Assembly (NCBI GenBank): GCA_030407315.1
Contig: JALQPE010003111.1
Coordinates: 1-64,000 of the forward strand
Length of the DNA stretch: 64,000 bases
Direction: 5' to 3'
Source of the DNA: Asparagopsis taxiformis
Lineage: Eukaryota > Rhodophyta > Florideophyceae > Bonnemaisoniales > Bonnemaisoniaceae
The notes beneath the pieces are model-generated. The model was given only the letters and a program-made list of their open reading frames with translations, did no database searches and was not told the origin of the DNA. Both the position numbers and the translations under genes were made by a program. This document shows, piece after piece, positions 44,625-55,500 of the stretch. Numbering within the stretch: the stretch's first letter is position 1; every line of letters starts with the position of its first letter.

Positions 44625-47600
44625 CTAATTCCATGCTCTAAACGCTGTCCCATAATGAACGTAGAGCTCCTGCCCCGGACGGATATCGCGGATTGCACGT
44701 ACTACAATGATCTTCGGATTTTCTAGGTCCTTCGCCTTGAGCTTCTTCCCCGTCGAACCGCTGCTGTAGTTCTCGACAAACTCGACGTTGGCCATCCGCC
44801 TGGTGTCTTCCGCCGGAGTGTCCTCACCTCGCAAATACCGCGGGTCGTTGATGAACTGCGCCGAACAGAACGGAGCCGGAACAATCCAAATTGGATGCTC
44901 GATGTTTTCGTCGTCCTCCGCTGTTGCATACAGCTTGATAGCATACATCAAGAATGTTTCCTTCGTTATCGCCATGTGACCCTCTCCGTACGCGAACCTC
45001 ATCGACTCCTTGCTCATATCAGAGTACACAACAGTTCCGTAGTATGCACATACTTCGTCACCAACATTAAATGTCTGTTCAGCGAAGAGCCCTCTTCCTG
45101 CATTTGGATGCTTAATCAGCGATGGTCGAACGCTCAATTTTTTCGCAACACAATCGTGTGCCCGCATCACGCGAGGGTTTTCAGTTTGCAACCAGCGGCG
45201 CAGGGAAGGTGGCCAATAATGTACCGGTTTCTCCATGTGCTCGCGCGACGCAATCGACTCTGGGCACAGCTGCCAGAGGTACTGCCGAATATATTTCGGG
45301 AACCTCTGGTACAGGGGAAGGCCAGGTGGGGGTTCGATGATCCTGCGTTCCCTCTGCGTACGCATCGTGACAGAGGGGGACGCCAAGAACTTCTCAGCAC
45401 TCTGTTTCGCTTCTGTCGTGACCCTCATGTCAGTGTTGTTTGAAAGAATTACACGTGACATGACTGCACACAGCTTTGGAAGCGATCGTACCACACACAA
45501 TTTGTCCATGTCACTGCCGACGAAAACACGGTGCTCAGGCAAGCTCATAGCTGCTTTTCCCGTTGCGAAAGTGCCAGAGAATGGATCGACAACAATATCA
45601 CCAGGCTGTGAATGCTGGCTGATCAACTCCATCATGAGAGCGACGCTCTTCTGCTCTGCACGAACTCTGACCGTAGCACCGGTTGTGCTCCTTGTTCGCC
45701 ACACCATCTCATTCGAATCGATGGCGGGCATATTGATGGTGACGTTGCACCACGCCGGGTACGTGCCGTCCATGTATCCGTGGTTCCTATAGGCCACCAT
45801 CTCGCTTCCGGTCTTGAACGGAACACCTCGCTTCCAGAAGTGGATAGCGACCTCTGCCATGTTCATGCGTTGGTACCTCTTCCGCCCCGGCATTTGATAG
45901 AGGTGCCCAGGTAGTCGGACAAACAACAGAGGTACCTCGTCAACGAAGAAAACTGAATTCCGAACGACGTCCTCCTCCTCCTCGTCCTCCTCCTCATCCG
46001 CACTTTCTTCGCCACTGTGCTGCGATGCTTCGGAGTCCGAATTCATGGACGTAACCTCTTCTTCATCCGACCCGTCATCACTGGCAGCAGTATCGGTTGG
46101 GCCTTCTGACTGCGGTCCTTTGTACGTTTCCAAGTAATGGAACCATTCGTAGAACTGCAAAACCGAGCAGAACACGATGCCGTGGCCACCGGGGCGCAAC
46201 AGCTCGTCAAACACTTCGATGCTAGCCTGCATATCTTCTGCAGTTAGCCTGTCGTACGAAGAGTTGGAATCGTTCCTCTTACGACGAACATTGTAGGGCG
46301 GATCAGTCAGAATGAGCTGAACGTTGCCCGTGATGGGCACGTGTTCTCGGCTCTCGTCGGCACTGACCAAATCTTCGAAAGGGACGTCGTACACCCGGCA
46401 ATACTGACTCATTTTCGAAAGAAAGTCCTTTGCGAGAGCCTGCCCTTCACTTTCCTGCTCTTCTGTCGCATGGGGTGACGGTGACGGGGGAGACGGCCCT
46501 TGGGCAGTAAGACTGGTCCTCCCAGGTCCAAGTTGAAGCCTGGTTGTGTGTCTTGTCGACGGAACCAAACCTCTCCCTCCTGTGTTGCGACGAGTGGGAG
46601 TGTCATCAACCGGCTTGGGGACCTTTTCTGCGTCCGCGGCTTGTGGTGCCGGGCGGAGGACAGCCATAACGTCTTCGTCGAGGGTGTCAAAATACGCTGG
46701 CAGCTTGTCCGGATTTCCGCTTGAGAAGTATATTTCCAGTGCCCCCCAGCGGTCGGACTCCGGCCAGGTGTACAGGTCCGGGTTGACGATAAGAAACTGC
46801 AACCGGTCGAAGAACTTCCTCACAAGGTCCCTAAATGCACTGTGCTGCGCACTGGTTCTTGTCTCTACTTTTCCACCATATCCATCAGGATGAGATAGGG
46901 GAGCTTTGTTGTGGTAGAGATCTAGCTTCTGCTCCATCGGTGCGAATAGACCTTCATCGAGCACGTCAAACCAATGCTCACTGCTGTCGAAAATGATGTA
47001 CGGCGCCATCAACTCTTCGAAGCTGGAAAACTTTGCGGCGTAGGCCACATCGGTCCAAGCATGGTATAAAACTTGAACCACGTAACAAGCTCGATTAGTG
47101 CTTTTCCGATGGGCTGGGACGCGTGCGGCTTCGTTCCCCTCTTCGGCCGCATCTCCTATTCGGCGACGCGGCAGGTTCTTGTTGTGATTTCGGATGATAG
47201 ACAACGCTTGGAAATACATCAATACCTCGAACGTTTCCGGTGGAGCAAGAACGAAGGCGCTTGGTTCCCCGCGCTGCGGCGCCTGTAGTGGCGAAGGAAG
47301 CATGTTACATCCAATAAGGAAGGTCTGCGGCACGATCCCAGAAAGGATGCAGTGCTCAACCCATTGCCCGATACGCTCATCCTGTCTTGAAAACTCGGCA
47401 ATGGGTAATGCCAGACGAACAATCTGCTTGGCTCGCTCAACGTTCATCTCTGCCATGACGATTTCGGCAACATCCGCCTCGACTCCAGCATTCTTCGAAC
47501 GACCGCTGAAGGACATGCTGAGTCGACCTTGCAGCGCCACAAATTGTTCTTCCGTGCCCTGCGCAACCCAAGCGCCAAGGTCCGCGTATGTGAAACCTCC

Positions 47601-47822
47601 CGGCTTGTCCGTCAAGTCTGCGAAACTTGAGTGGGCGAATAAATCCAGCAAGAGGCGGAGGAAGTCTTTGCCAGCGAGAGTAGTTTCGCGGGCGGCGCGA
47701 CCTACGTTTCGACGTGTACCCATGTCACTAGAATCCTCCCAAGGGCTAGCGGGTTCGCGCAGAATTGGCACGGTTGCGTCGTCAACGATCGGATTGCTGT
47801 TGCGCCTGCGCTTATTCGTCAT
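44625..47822 (-). CDS. DNA amino-methyltransferase fused to a SET domain
   Basis: The ATG at 47822 (MTNKRRRNSNP) gives about 1065 residues; the frame stays open upstream but that part looks like leader. Residues 40-400 are an unrecognised helical region. The catalytic motif LILTDPPYNVRRKR (motif IV, D about 507) comes before PGDIVVDPFSGTFATGKAA (motif I, about 740-758). This is the beta-class order of N6-adenine/N4-cytosine methyltransferases. An acidic insert (DEEEVTSMNSD, then EEEDEEEEDVV) lies between. Residues about 890-1062 form a SET-like domain: HPNAGRGLFAEQ, VCAYYG, QFINDPRYLRG and IRPGQELYVHYG. The canonical SET NHxxxPN core is altered (IND and MANVEF), so histone methylation is plausible but not assured. 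The frame has no break. It sits between inverted repeat arms, next to the dioxygenase gene on the same strand. DPPY suggests N6-adenine methylation. Confidence 0.85.
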   Translation of the reverse strand: MTNKRRRNSNPIVDDATVPILREPASPWEDSSDMGTRRNVGRAARETTLAGKDFLRLLLDLFAHSSFADLTDKPGGFTYADLGAWVAQGTEEQFVALQGRLSMSFSGRSKNAGVEADVAEIVMAEMNVERAKQIVRLALPIAEFSRQDERIGQWVEHCILSGIVPQTFLIGCNMLPSPLQAPQRGEPSAFVLAPPETFEVLMYFQALSIIRNHNKNLPRRRIGDAAEEGNEAARVPAHRKSTNRACYVVQVLYHAWTDVAYAAKFSSFEELMAPYIIFDSSEHWFDVLDEGLFAPMEQKLDLYHNKAPLSHPDGYGGKVETRTSAQHSAFRDLVRKFFDRLQFLIVNPDLYTWPESDRWGALEIYFSSGNPDKLPAYFDTLDEDVMAVLRPAPQAADAEKVPKPVDDTPTRRNTGGRGLVPSTRHTTRLQLGPGRTSLTAQGPSPPSPSPHATEEQESEGQALAKDFLSKMSQYCRVYDVPFEDLVSADESREHVPITGNVQLILTDPPYNVRRKRNDSNSSYDRLTAEDMQASIEVFDELLRPGGHGIVFCSVLQFYEWFHYLETYKGPQSEGPTDTAASDDGSDEEEVTSMNSDSEASQHSGEESADEEEDEEEEDVVRNSVFFVDEVPLLFVRLPGHLYQMPGRKRYQRMNMAEVAIHFWKRGVPFKTGSEMVAYRNHGYMDGTYPAWCNVTINMPAIDSNEMVWRTRSTTGATVRVRAEQKSVALMMELISQHSQPGDIVVDPFSGTFATGKAAMSLPEHRVFVGSDMDKLCVVRSLPKLCAVMSRVILSNNTDMRVTTEAKQSAEKFLASPSVTMRTQRERRIIEPPPGLPLYQRFPKYIRQYLWQLCPESIASREHMEKPVHYWPPSLRRWLQTENPRVMRAHDCVAKKLSVRPSLIKHPNAGRGLFAEQTFNVGDEVCAYYGTVVYSDMSKESMRFAYGEGHMAITKETFLMYAIKLYATAEDDENIEHPIWIVPAPFCSAQFINDPRYLRGEDTPAEDTRRMANVEFVENYSSGSTGKKLKAKDLENPKIIVVRAIRDIRPGQELYVHYGTAFRAWN

Positions 47823-48110
47823 AATGGAATGAGTGGAAAATTCGGTACAGGATGGCGACCGCTCGGCGAGACAGTCAAATTTGACGACGTATCTCGTGAC
47901 GTTTGCACTCTTTCGTGAGGAACACTGGTTGATATCGAACGGAACAGAGTATACGGGTACACAGCACTGGAAAGGTCTTGAAACCCGTAACCGGTGTAGG
48001 TAATAAGTTGTGACGGATACGTGGTAGAGAAAAAATTTTAAAAAGATTGTGATTCCCTGCCTTTGAGTGTTGTACTGCAAGGCCGCCAGTCACATAGGTT
48101 GACACAGGTG

Positions 48111-48340
48111 CCTCACGCTTACCAGGTGAGCGACATCCGGACGGCCACTGGACGTGGGGATGTCCGACTCAGATGCATTGCTGGCCAGCCCAGAAATTCT
48201 ACAATTTCGGGCAGAAAAAATATTGCAAAAAACATCGATTTCGGCGGTCGATTGTGCCGTACGGCACACCCCCATCTCAAAAACATGTTCACATGTGCAT
48301 GTTTTTGAGAATAGCCCAAATTTTAATTCAAAGCAGGATG
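48111..48340 (-). repeat. Inverted copy of the palindromic repeat, inner right arm
   Basis: Runs from the GGACG/TGTCC region through CAGCCCAGAAATTCTACAAT and GTGCCGTACGGCAC to CATGTTTTTGAGAATAGCCC, in reverse orientation to the arrays at 37-38.7 and 43.3-44.4 kb. Confidence 0.9.
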
Positions 48341-48603
48341 CAGATATTCGTCTTCTACCATTGTCAGAACACATTCGTATAACCACATTTGGAGAACCTG
48401 AGCCCAGAGCTATCGGTTTTGGCGGGAGCTAAGCCATATCTCATATAATCAGTAACTACTTCCCGCCAGCTGAGTGGTGGAACCCCTGCTATTTCTACCA
48501 ACGAGACATACGGGGTGTCAACTCGGCAATCGTATATGATTTGGGTGCTAAATTTATTCAAGAGACGAATGGGCTTCGAAAAGGAGCCCAACTACGTCTA
48601 CTT

Positions 48604-48960
48604 GTGATCCATGGGTATAGGACTATTCTATTCTTCTCCAGGCTTCCACCGTAGCCGCCTCCTCCGCCTCCGTTAATGGAAAGAATATCCGAACCGCACC
48701 TCAACATGTTCTTCATGTGATCCATGGGTACTGACATCTCACATGCTCTCCAGGCTTCCACCGTAGCCGCCTCCTCCGCCTCCGTTAATGGCAACAATAT
48801 CCAAACTGGACCTCTACATGTTTTTCTTGTGATCCATGGGTACTGACATCTCACATGTTCTCCAGGCTTCCTCCAAAGCCGCCACCTCCACCTCCGTTAA
48901 TGGAAAGAATACCCGAACCGCAGGCTTCCTCCATAGCCGCCTCCACCTCCGTTAATGGCA
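48604..48960. repeat. Tandem repeat of about 113 bp, roughly three copies
   Basis: GTGATCCATGGGTA, CTCCAGGCTTCC and CTCCTCCGCCTCCGTTAATG recur at about 48604, 48717 and 48830. In one minus-strand frame part of the unit reads as a Gly run, but no gene is supported. The block separates inner and outer right-arm copies. Confidence 0.8.
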
Positions 48961-49430
48961 AAAACATCTCACCGGGCTGAAAACGGACGGACGACATTGG
49001 GTTCGTTCCGCTGCGTAGACGTTTAGAATCTTGTTAGAAAAAAGTAAACGAAAGAGAATGACATCTCATCTCTGTCGCAATATGTTCCATTTTCAAGTTC
49101 TCGGGTTCCACACCCATCAAGGCCTGGATCGAACCCTCTTCGATGGATAGGACAAATAGTGGAAGGCTTTTAAGCCTGTGACCAAGCGGCTATTGATTGG
49201 TTGGAGGAAGGAAATTACAGAGGAAATTTAGCTGAGTACGGTGCTCGCGATAGCTGTTAGGTTAAAGTCAAATATGTGTTTCGATTATTTTTCGTACGAA
49301 AATGTCTTGCAAAAGACGATGCTTTGTCGTTCTCCTGGAGGGAGTCCGTTGCATTGCACTCAATTCGAGAGCATCGTCATGAAGGAGAGGATTCTTTCTG
49401 CTTGTTAGAATCGGTTTAGAGCACATAGCT
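48961..49430. other. No confident gene
   Basis: Unique sequence between the inner and outer right-arm repeats. Only short frames; nothing recognised. Confidence 0.4.
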
Positions 49431-50034
49431 AATGCATTACTGGCCAGCCCAGAAATTGTAGAATTTCGGGCAGCAAAAATATTGTAAAAAACCTTGATTT
49501 GGGCGGCCGATTGTGCCGTACGGCACACCCCCATTTCAAAAACATGTTCACATGTGCATGTTTTTGAGAATAGCCCAAATTTTAATTCAAATCAGGGTGT
49601 CTAATTTGGCCACAACGGCCCCAGGAACCGACCGCCGCCCCGAGCGGGGTCATCACTGGCTTCTGTAAGCACCAACTGTAAGGCTAAATGGCGTCTGACG
49701 AAGGGTCAATTTCAGGCTCAATACGCCAGGGACAGGTCTTGGTCCTTGTTCCATCATGGTCCCGCCCCGCTCTCTCACGACCAACCTGAAATGGACGTCC
49801 GGTGGATGTCCAGCTCGATTGCATTGCTGGCCAGCCCAGAAATTCTAAAATTTCGGGCACAAAAAAATATTGCAAAAAACATCGATTTGGGCGGTCGATT
49901 GTGCCGTACGGCACACCCCCATCTCAAAAACATGTTCACATGTGCATGTTTTTGAGAATAGCCCAAATTTTAATTCAAATCAGGACGTCTTCCGGACATA
50001 GGGGTGCTCGCGGCCTAGCTCGACAGCTGTAATT
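49430..50034 (-). repeat. Outer right arm of palindromic repeats
   Basis: Two inverted units (palindrome near 49515 and 49903, about 390 bp apart) end in the terminal inverted sequence at 50010-50034 that mirrors 43245-43270. Confidence 0.9.
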
Positions 50035-50217
50035 GTACCTCATTAAATACTGTTGATGACTGCCTACCGTATACAATCTGGGCTGTTGGCGTATTATCCG
50101 GTACTTGACCTGACCTGAACGTTCATCGCAGACCGTTGTGGTTACCGACACTATACAGCAATCTTTTTTGTATCTCGTGCAACTCAATCGTTCCATCGCT
50201 TCCGGGAAAGCTTCATT

Positions 50218-52502
50218 ATGCCGCCGCGTATTGCGAAGAAAGCTCCAAAGCCTCCGGGCCTCCAGAAAACCCGGTCAGCAGCTGCTGTATCGAGTGCCCG
50301 ACAATCCCGTGCGAAGAAGCGGTCTGGGCCTACCGGCAGCATTGAACCGCGGTCCGGTAGTCGCAAGACGGACCGGCGCAGAACTGGGGATCCGCAGCGA
50401 GAAAGTGAGGAAGGAGGAACGGCGCGGAGAGAGATGGGGCTTGACCGAGGCAAGCGTGCTCGCAGGGACAGTGAACATCATGATGATGACATGATAGTGG
50501 CTCAAAACATGTTGGAATTGCGGCAGAGTGCTATGGCAAAGGTAGTTCCTCCCGGGTTGGCAGATGCGGAGGTGCTGCAGACGGAGTCCCAGCCGGGGGT
50601 TCCGAGACACTGGAGGCTGTGACCCCCACTGCGCCAACTATGCCGAGTACATCAGCCCCAGCAGGTAATGCAGTCAGGGACCCGAGGATAGCGGCAAGGG
50701 ATGTTGTTTCTGAGCAACGTTCACAGGATGCCAACTATCATCGGCGGTCAGGTGGTACTGAGGGGAGAGAGCAGCCGGAGTGCGGGCCTCGTCACAACAG
50801 ACTGTCATTGGTGCCAAATATGCGCGTAACGCCCCCGCGACGTCAGGCTATTGGCGATGGAGGACATCATATTCCCGATAGCGTGGGAGATGGGGGGACG
50901 GTGAGGGCAGAGAGGTTGCATCCGCCGGAATCCATCGATTTAATGGCGAGTCGCATCAATGCGCAGAAGAAGAAGATCGCGGAGCTGGAAAAAAAAGTGT
51001 TTAGCCAGGACATAGCAAACAAGGCGCTCACCACGGAGATTGTTGCGTTGGAGGCTAAGGTGAAGACTCTGCAGGCGGAAAATGCCAGCCTTACTGCAAT
51101 TGCGAGAACAGGTAGAATCAGTGATCACGGTGGCGGTAAGTCGAAAATACAGAAAGCCATTCCTGTGAAATACCTTGGAGTTCTTAGGGCGGTTGAGGAA
51201 AACCTGACAAAGTGGTGCAAGAACGAGACTATGGAGCTGGACCCTATAGCGGAACAAACGCAGAGACGTTGGACTGGACGTACCATCGAGGTAGAGCCGG
51301 TAGAAGGGGCACTTTGGAGCGAAAACGGTGTAGGATATATTGCTACCCCTCCGGGCTATATCATCAAGAATCTGCAGTGGTATACACCTTCGTACAGGGA
51401 CGAGAGTGATCTGCTGAATGACTTGGTGCGACACGTACTGCGTCAAAGTCCGTGGTGTGATGTGTTTTCCGATGAGGAGCAGCGTGTGTGCTGTCAAGAG
51501 GCTGTGGCGGGGAGCAAGGAATTGAAAGTGAAGGTGACGCAGAAACTGTCCGACGTGATGAGTGCACGGAAGCGTAATGCGAGGGACAGATTGTTCGGTT
51601 CGCTGGGGTACACGAAATTAATGTCTAGATGCACGATGCTGACGACGCGAGCTGAGATGGACGAGCGAGAGGAACAAAAGCGCGAAGCGTCTGAGAAGCT
51701 TTTGAAACGGGAAAGTAACGGTGATTTGGATATGGGGAGGTGGCGAACGGCACCGTTCTCAGAGCTGCGATACAGCAAAGGCTTGGTTCCTGACAGCTTC
51801 GAAATGGAAGTGAATGGTGATGCATGGTTTAACAACCGAGTAGCTGTGAATGTGCTGGACATCTTCAGGGGTTATTCGATACGACCAGAACAAGTAATGG
51901 ACATAGAGACGAGCATACTAACGCTGGCGCGCCTGGATGCTTGGCTAGTGACTACTGTGGAGTGTTTGGATGAACCGAAGGGGAAAGGAGGTGCACGGCA
52001 GAAGGAGTTTACAAGGCGGTACAGTCAATATGTGGGGGTAGCTTTTCAGCAATTAGTTGGTATGGTGGTGTACTGCATGTCTTGTCTCCAAGGCTCGCAA
52101 GCAAGGGAAGAAACGGACGTTGTCGAGAGCGAACAGCGGACTAGTGCACAGTCACGGCATGTGTTTGCAAGCCGTACTGTGACGAGAGAGGCTGTTGAAG
52201 TGTGGCAAAGCGGAGAGGGGTCTGGAATTGTTCATGTCGTTGATGATGTAAACCGCTGCTCATCACTTGTTCTAGTGTCCGAGGATTGGATTCAATCGCA
52301 TATTACGTCAAACCTCGGTGCTGTAATGGATTGTGTGATTGCGCAAGGACTAATTGGCGCAGAACTTTTCGTCGTTGACCCATATGCTGGACACCTGACT
52401 GCAAACCTGAATGTCGAAATCAATGCCCCACAGTATGGGGGCATGGAGCGGCGCCATGCAGCCACTGCTGATAACGGTTTTGGCGTAATGGAGGATGGTT
52501 GA
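50218..52502 (+). CDS. Coiled-coil protein next to the Plavaka transposase (one frame change)
   Basis: A Lys/Arg-rich N-terminus (MPPRIAKKAPKPPG at 50218) runs in one frame to 50622. The remaining ~630 codons continue in a second frame, open from about 50560. The switch needs a one- or two-base indel, an intron or a sequencing error; no convincing splice pair was found. The second part has a coiled coil (INAQKKKIAELEKKVFSQ, then TTEIVALEAKVKTLQAENAS) and a globular region with WSENGVGYIATPPGYI and CCQEAVAGSKELKVKV. No family is recognised. Basic N-terminus, coiled coil and globular half parallel the 591-residue gene at 28.6-30.3 kb. It is convergent with the transposase, 78 bases apart, so both are probably parts of one element. 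Confidence 0.55.
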
Positions 52503-52579
52503 AATTAGTGCAGTAAATGTGACGTTGACTAGAAGGTTTATCATGTAGTACATTATCAATAGAGTGCTGCGATTTAGAT

Positions 52580-55500
52580 TTATTCTTCTTCATTATCATC
52601 TGTGAATTGGTAATCAGTGTTGGTGTAGAAGCGGTTGAGATAGAAACGGTGGTCCGACCAGTGCATTTGTTTCGTAAATGGCTTGACTGGAAAGTTACTT
52701 CGTACGATGTGCACGGTGCCAGATATAGTAGATGCAGGAATGAGGTCAAACCAAGGACCACCTGCACTGTGGGATGCAGTGTCATTGCTGTCAACGGATC
52801 CGTTGTCCGGGTCCCATGTGGACCACTTTAAACAAATGCACCCAAGTGATTTTTCCACAGCGGTTTTTGGGGCAAAGCAGGTCATATACTGAACGAAAGC
52901 GAGTTCTACAGGTTGAAACAGGTTTGGAGACTGCAGGCGTACCAGTGCCAGGACGCGCCCTACCCATATGGTTCTGTAGTCATCGGCAGTTCCGGAGATG
53001 ACGACAAAGGAGTACTGCGATCTCTTTGCGGGGCCGAACGATGAAGTTGCAAAGACGCGCTGCTGCTTGTGCCTCGACACGTTTGTGGGGCGAAGCATGC
53101 CACTGTGCGGGTCAAAGTCGTCGGCATCTGGGACGTACCCTCCCATGACGTAGGCGGACTTTACCACGGTGACGGAAATGTCCATGTCATGTATTGGAGG
53201 GCCTTCTGCCGTGGCGCGCAGTCTAGCGAGGGTGAGGAACGCTTGTGCAGCTGTGTCACCGAGTTGCTGGAATAGCGTTATGGTGCCAGACGGGAACGAG
53301 GAGTTGTGCAGCGGCAAAAGAGTGGCAGGATCGGGCTGTCCGTCGATATCTGCAACGAGGAGGGTTGCATCGGGCAGCAGGGAGGCAAAGTCGTGCAGTG
53401 CAACGGTGAATCCGTCGCGAACGAGTACTGCACCGTCTGTGGGCGATATCATGCGTGCGTTTCCCAATGTGTTCGATGGGGTATGACCAGTTGGAGTGGC
53501 CAAGGAGAATTCCATGTGGCGAATAGTCTCTTCCATGGCTGTGGAGCGCCTTCGAGAGGTTTTCCTATAACTCTGTTTGAACAGAAGATGCGAGTGTTCG
53601 TAGGGGCCTGCATCAATGTGTTCCAGGGCGCCATATCTCTGCAAGTCACCGGGAAGATGGTCTAGAAGATGGAACTTGAAAGTTTTGAGACCTGTGGTGT
53701 GGAATGGGCCGAGGGTGGAGAGCATTGATTGTTTGAAATAGGAAATGGAGTTCTGGAGGCTTTCTAGTTCGGCGGCAGTCCAGTGCTTGATGCGACCGCG
53801 TTTCATGACCCATGCGACGAGGTCAGAGTATTGCGTGCAGATGGAAGTGAGGGGGGCTGTATCTACTTCGTCACAGCATGTGTCAATGAATGCTGCGATG
53901 AAAGGGAACACCATGTCGACATGGTGATAGTCTTTGGCTGCGAGCATGCCGCGTATGCCGTCCTCCGTGAAGAGGCCGTTCAAATTGGTGCCCTTCTCAC
54001 CCTTGGAGAAGTCGACATGAAGACCGGTGATGTAGTAGTCGCGTTCGATAGCGGACAGAATGCTGTTTGAGCCGGCGAGGATGGATTTTTTCACCTTCTT
54101 GAAGGTGCGAGGTGTCCCGGAATGGGAGGCAGTGGTGGTGAGGTCTGGGGAGCTGAGGCGGTGGACAATGCACTGTTTGATGAGCTTTGAGATGCCGAGG
54201 TGGAGATTGTGCAGAGGCTCGAAGGAGAAAATGTTGTAGGGGTCTAGGGGACTGTTGGTGGGTAAAAGAGCGGTCGATTCGAGGACAGAGTGTTGTTCGA
54301 GGAGGGAGAGAGCTTCGAGCGGAGCAGTTGTATGCTCCTGAGCGCTCTCTTGGCGTGCAGAGCGTGTATCATCGAGGGAGCGGGGCTGGTGTGGCGCGCT
54401 GGATTCAAGTTGAGTGGCGGGGATGTAGCAGCGGTGGCAGGGATGTGTGGTGGTAGTGCTGTTGCGAGTGCATGAGAGCTCTTTGGCCTCTGGAAAGTCG
54501 CAGCAATAATTGGCTAGGATGGGAAAGCATTGGCGGGCAGTTGCAGTGGAGTCTGTGCAGGGGAACCCGGAAGAGAACGCGGTGGATAGGGACGAAAACA
54601 CTTTTTCGAGTGCTTTATGAAGAATATCAATTTTGCGAGCGCGACTAGCAGAACTAGAGGTTGTCGGCATTTCATCACCGAACAAGGCGTTGGACGAAGG
54701 GTTAACAATGTACGGAAGATACCCGACGATGGTGAGGCCGGTACGGATGCAGTGGCGACGGAGGGGGGCGGAGAAGTTGAGCAGTGTGACGTGTATGGGG
54801 TATGCGACGATTGCGGAGCTCTTGAGGCTTGTGCTGCTCTTGTCGGAGTACACTTGGAGGAGGCCGGCAAAGGAGGAAGCGGTGGGATCATTTTCCTCTG
54901 CCCATACGACCTGTGGATCTTCCGAGAGCTGCACGCGCTGTCTAGTAACCTGGTGCAGCGTTTTCGCGAATTCTGTGTGTAGGGGATGAGAAAATATTGC
55001 GGTGCCGTCTGGGGCGGTCTGTGGGGAGGGGTGGAAGAGAGTATTTTGGTCGTTAGCCAGTGCTAACTGCCTGCGGAGCATGTCGACTGGGTCGCGGAGG
55101 TACAGCTGTGCCGAGTACTTACCAGTTTTGTCTGGAATGATGTGGCTCTTGTAACCTTCGGTGCGGAAATGTGTTTCGACCATGGAAGCGGTAACGTGGC
55201 GACATTCTTCTACGGTGCGAACGGCGCTGTTGAACTTTTCTAGGGAGAATGCGGGGTCTTGTAGGATGGTGATGACTTCGCTCACGCGGCCAGCGCCGGC
55301 CTTGTACTCGAGGGTTGTGAGACTGGCGGCGAGGGATTGCACGAGGAGGTCTGCGCGGGAGGGGGTTGAGGTTGGTGGCAGTGAAGCGTCACAGGGTGAG
55401 TCGCTGGAGGAAGCACGACCAGATTCTGGGTCTGGGGAGCTGGGTTGCGGGGAATCATGGTCGCCGTTTCGAGCAGGCTCATGGGTGACGGCAGGGACAC

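Larger units (their letters stand above)
36800..50034. mobile_element. Candidate composite element carrying two chromatin/DNA-modification genes
   Basis: Plus-oriented repeat arrays (36.8-38.7 and 43.25-44.4 kb) and inverted copies (48.1-48.35 and 49.43-50.03 kb) bracket two minus-strand genes, ParB-dioxygenase and methyltransferase-SET. The outer part of the right arm matches the sequence next to the dioxygenase gene in inverted orientation. No transposase lies inside. Limits on the left are uncertain because no clean terminus was found near 36.8 kb. Confidence 0.45.
43245..50034. mobile_element. Candidate 6.8-kb long-inverted-repeat element around the methyltransferase-SET gene
   Basis: The left outer sequence AATTACAGCTGTCAAGCTAG (43245) reappears inverted at the right outer edge as CTAGCTCGACAGCTGTAATT (ending 50034). 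It continues through GGGGTGCTCGC and CCCAAATTTTAA into the repeat units. The inner arms contain the same palindromic repeats in opposite orientation, and one large gene lies between. No target duplication is evident, and the right arm is interrupted by 48.35-49.43 kb of other sequence. Confidence 0.6.

Noticed and set aside
48558..48854. Glycine-rich minus-strand protein
   Set aside because: The frame is produced by a ~113-bp tandem repeat that lies in different phases; no start or domain is supported.
36800..50034. Integrated giant-virus segment, because ParB-like, SET, methyltransferase and helicase genes occur in such viruses
   Set aside because: No capsid, DNA polymerase, packaging ATPase or other viral core gene is visible, and the genes sit between transposon-type repeats.
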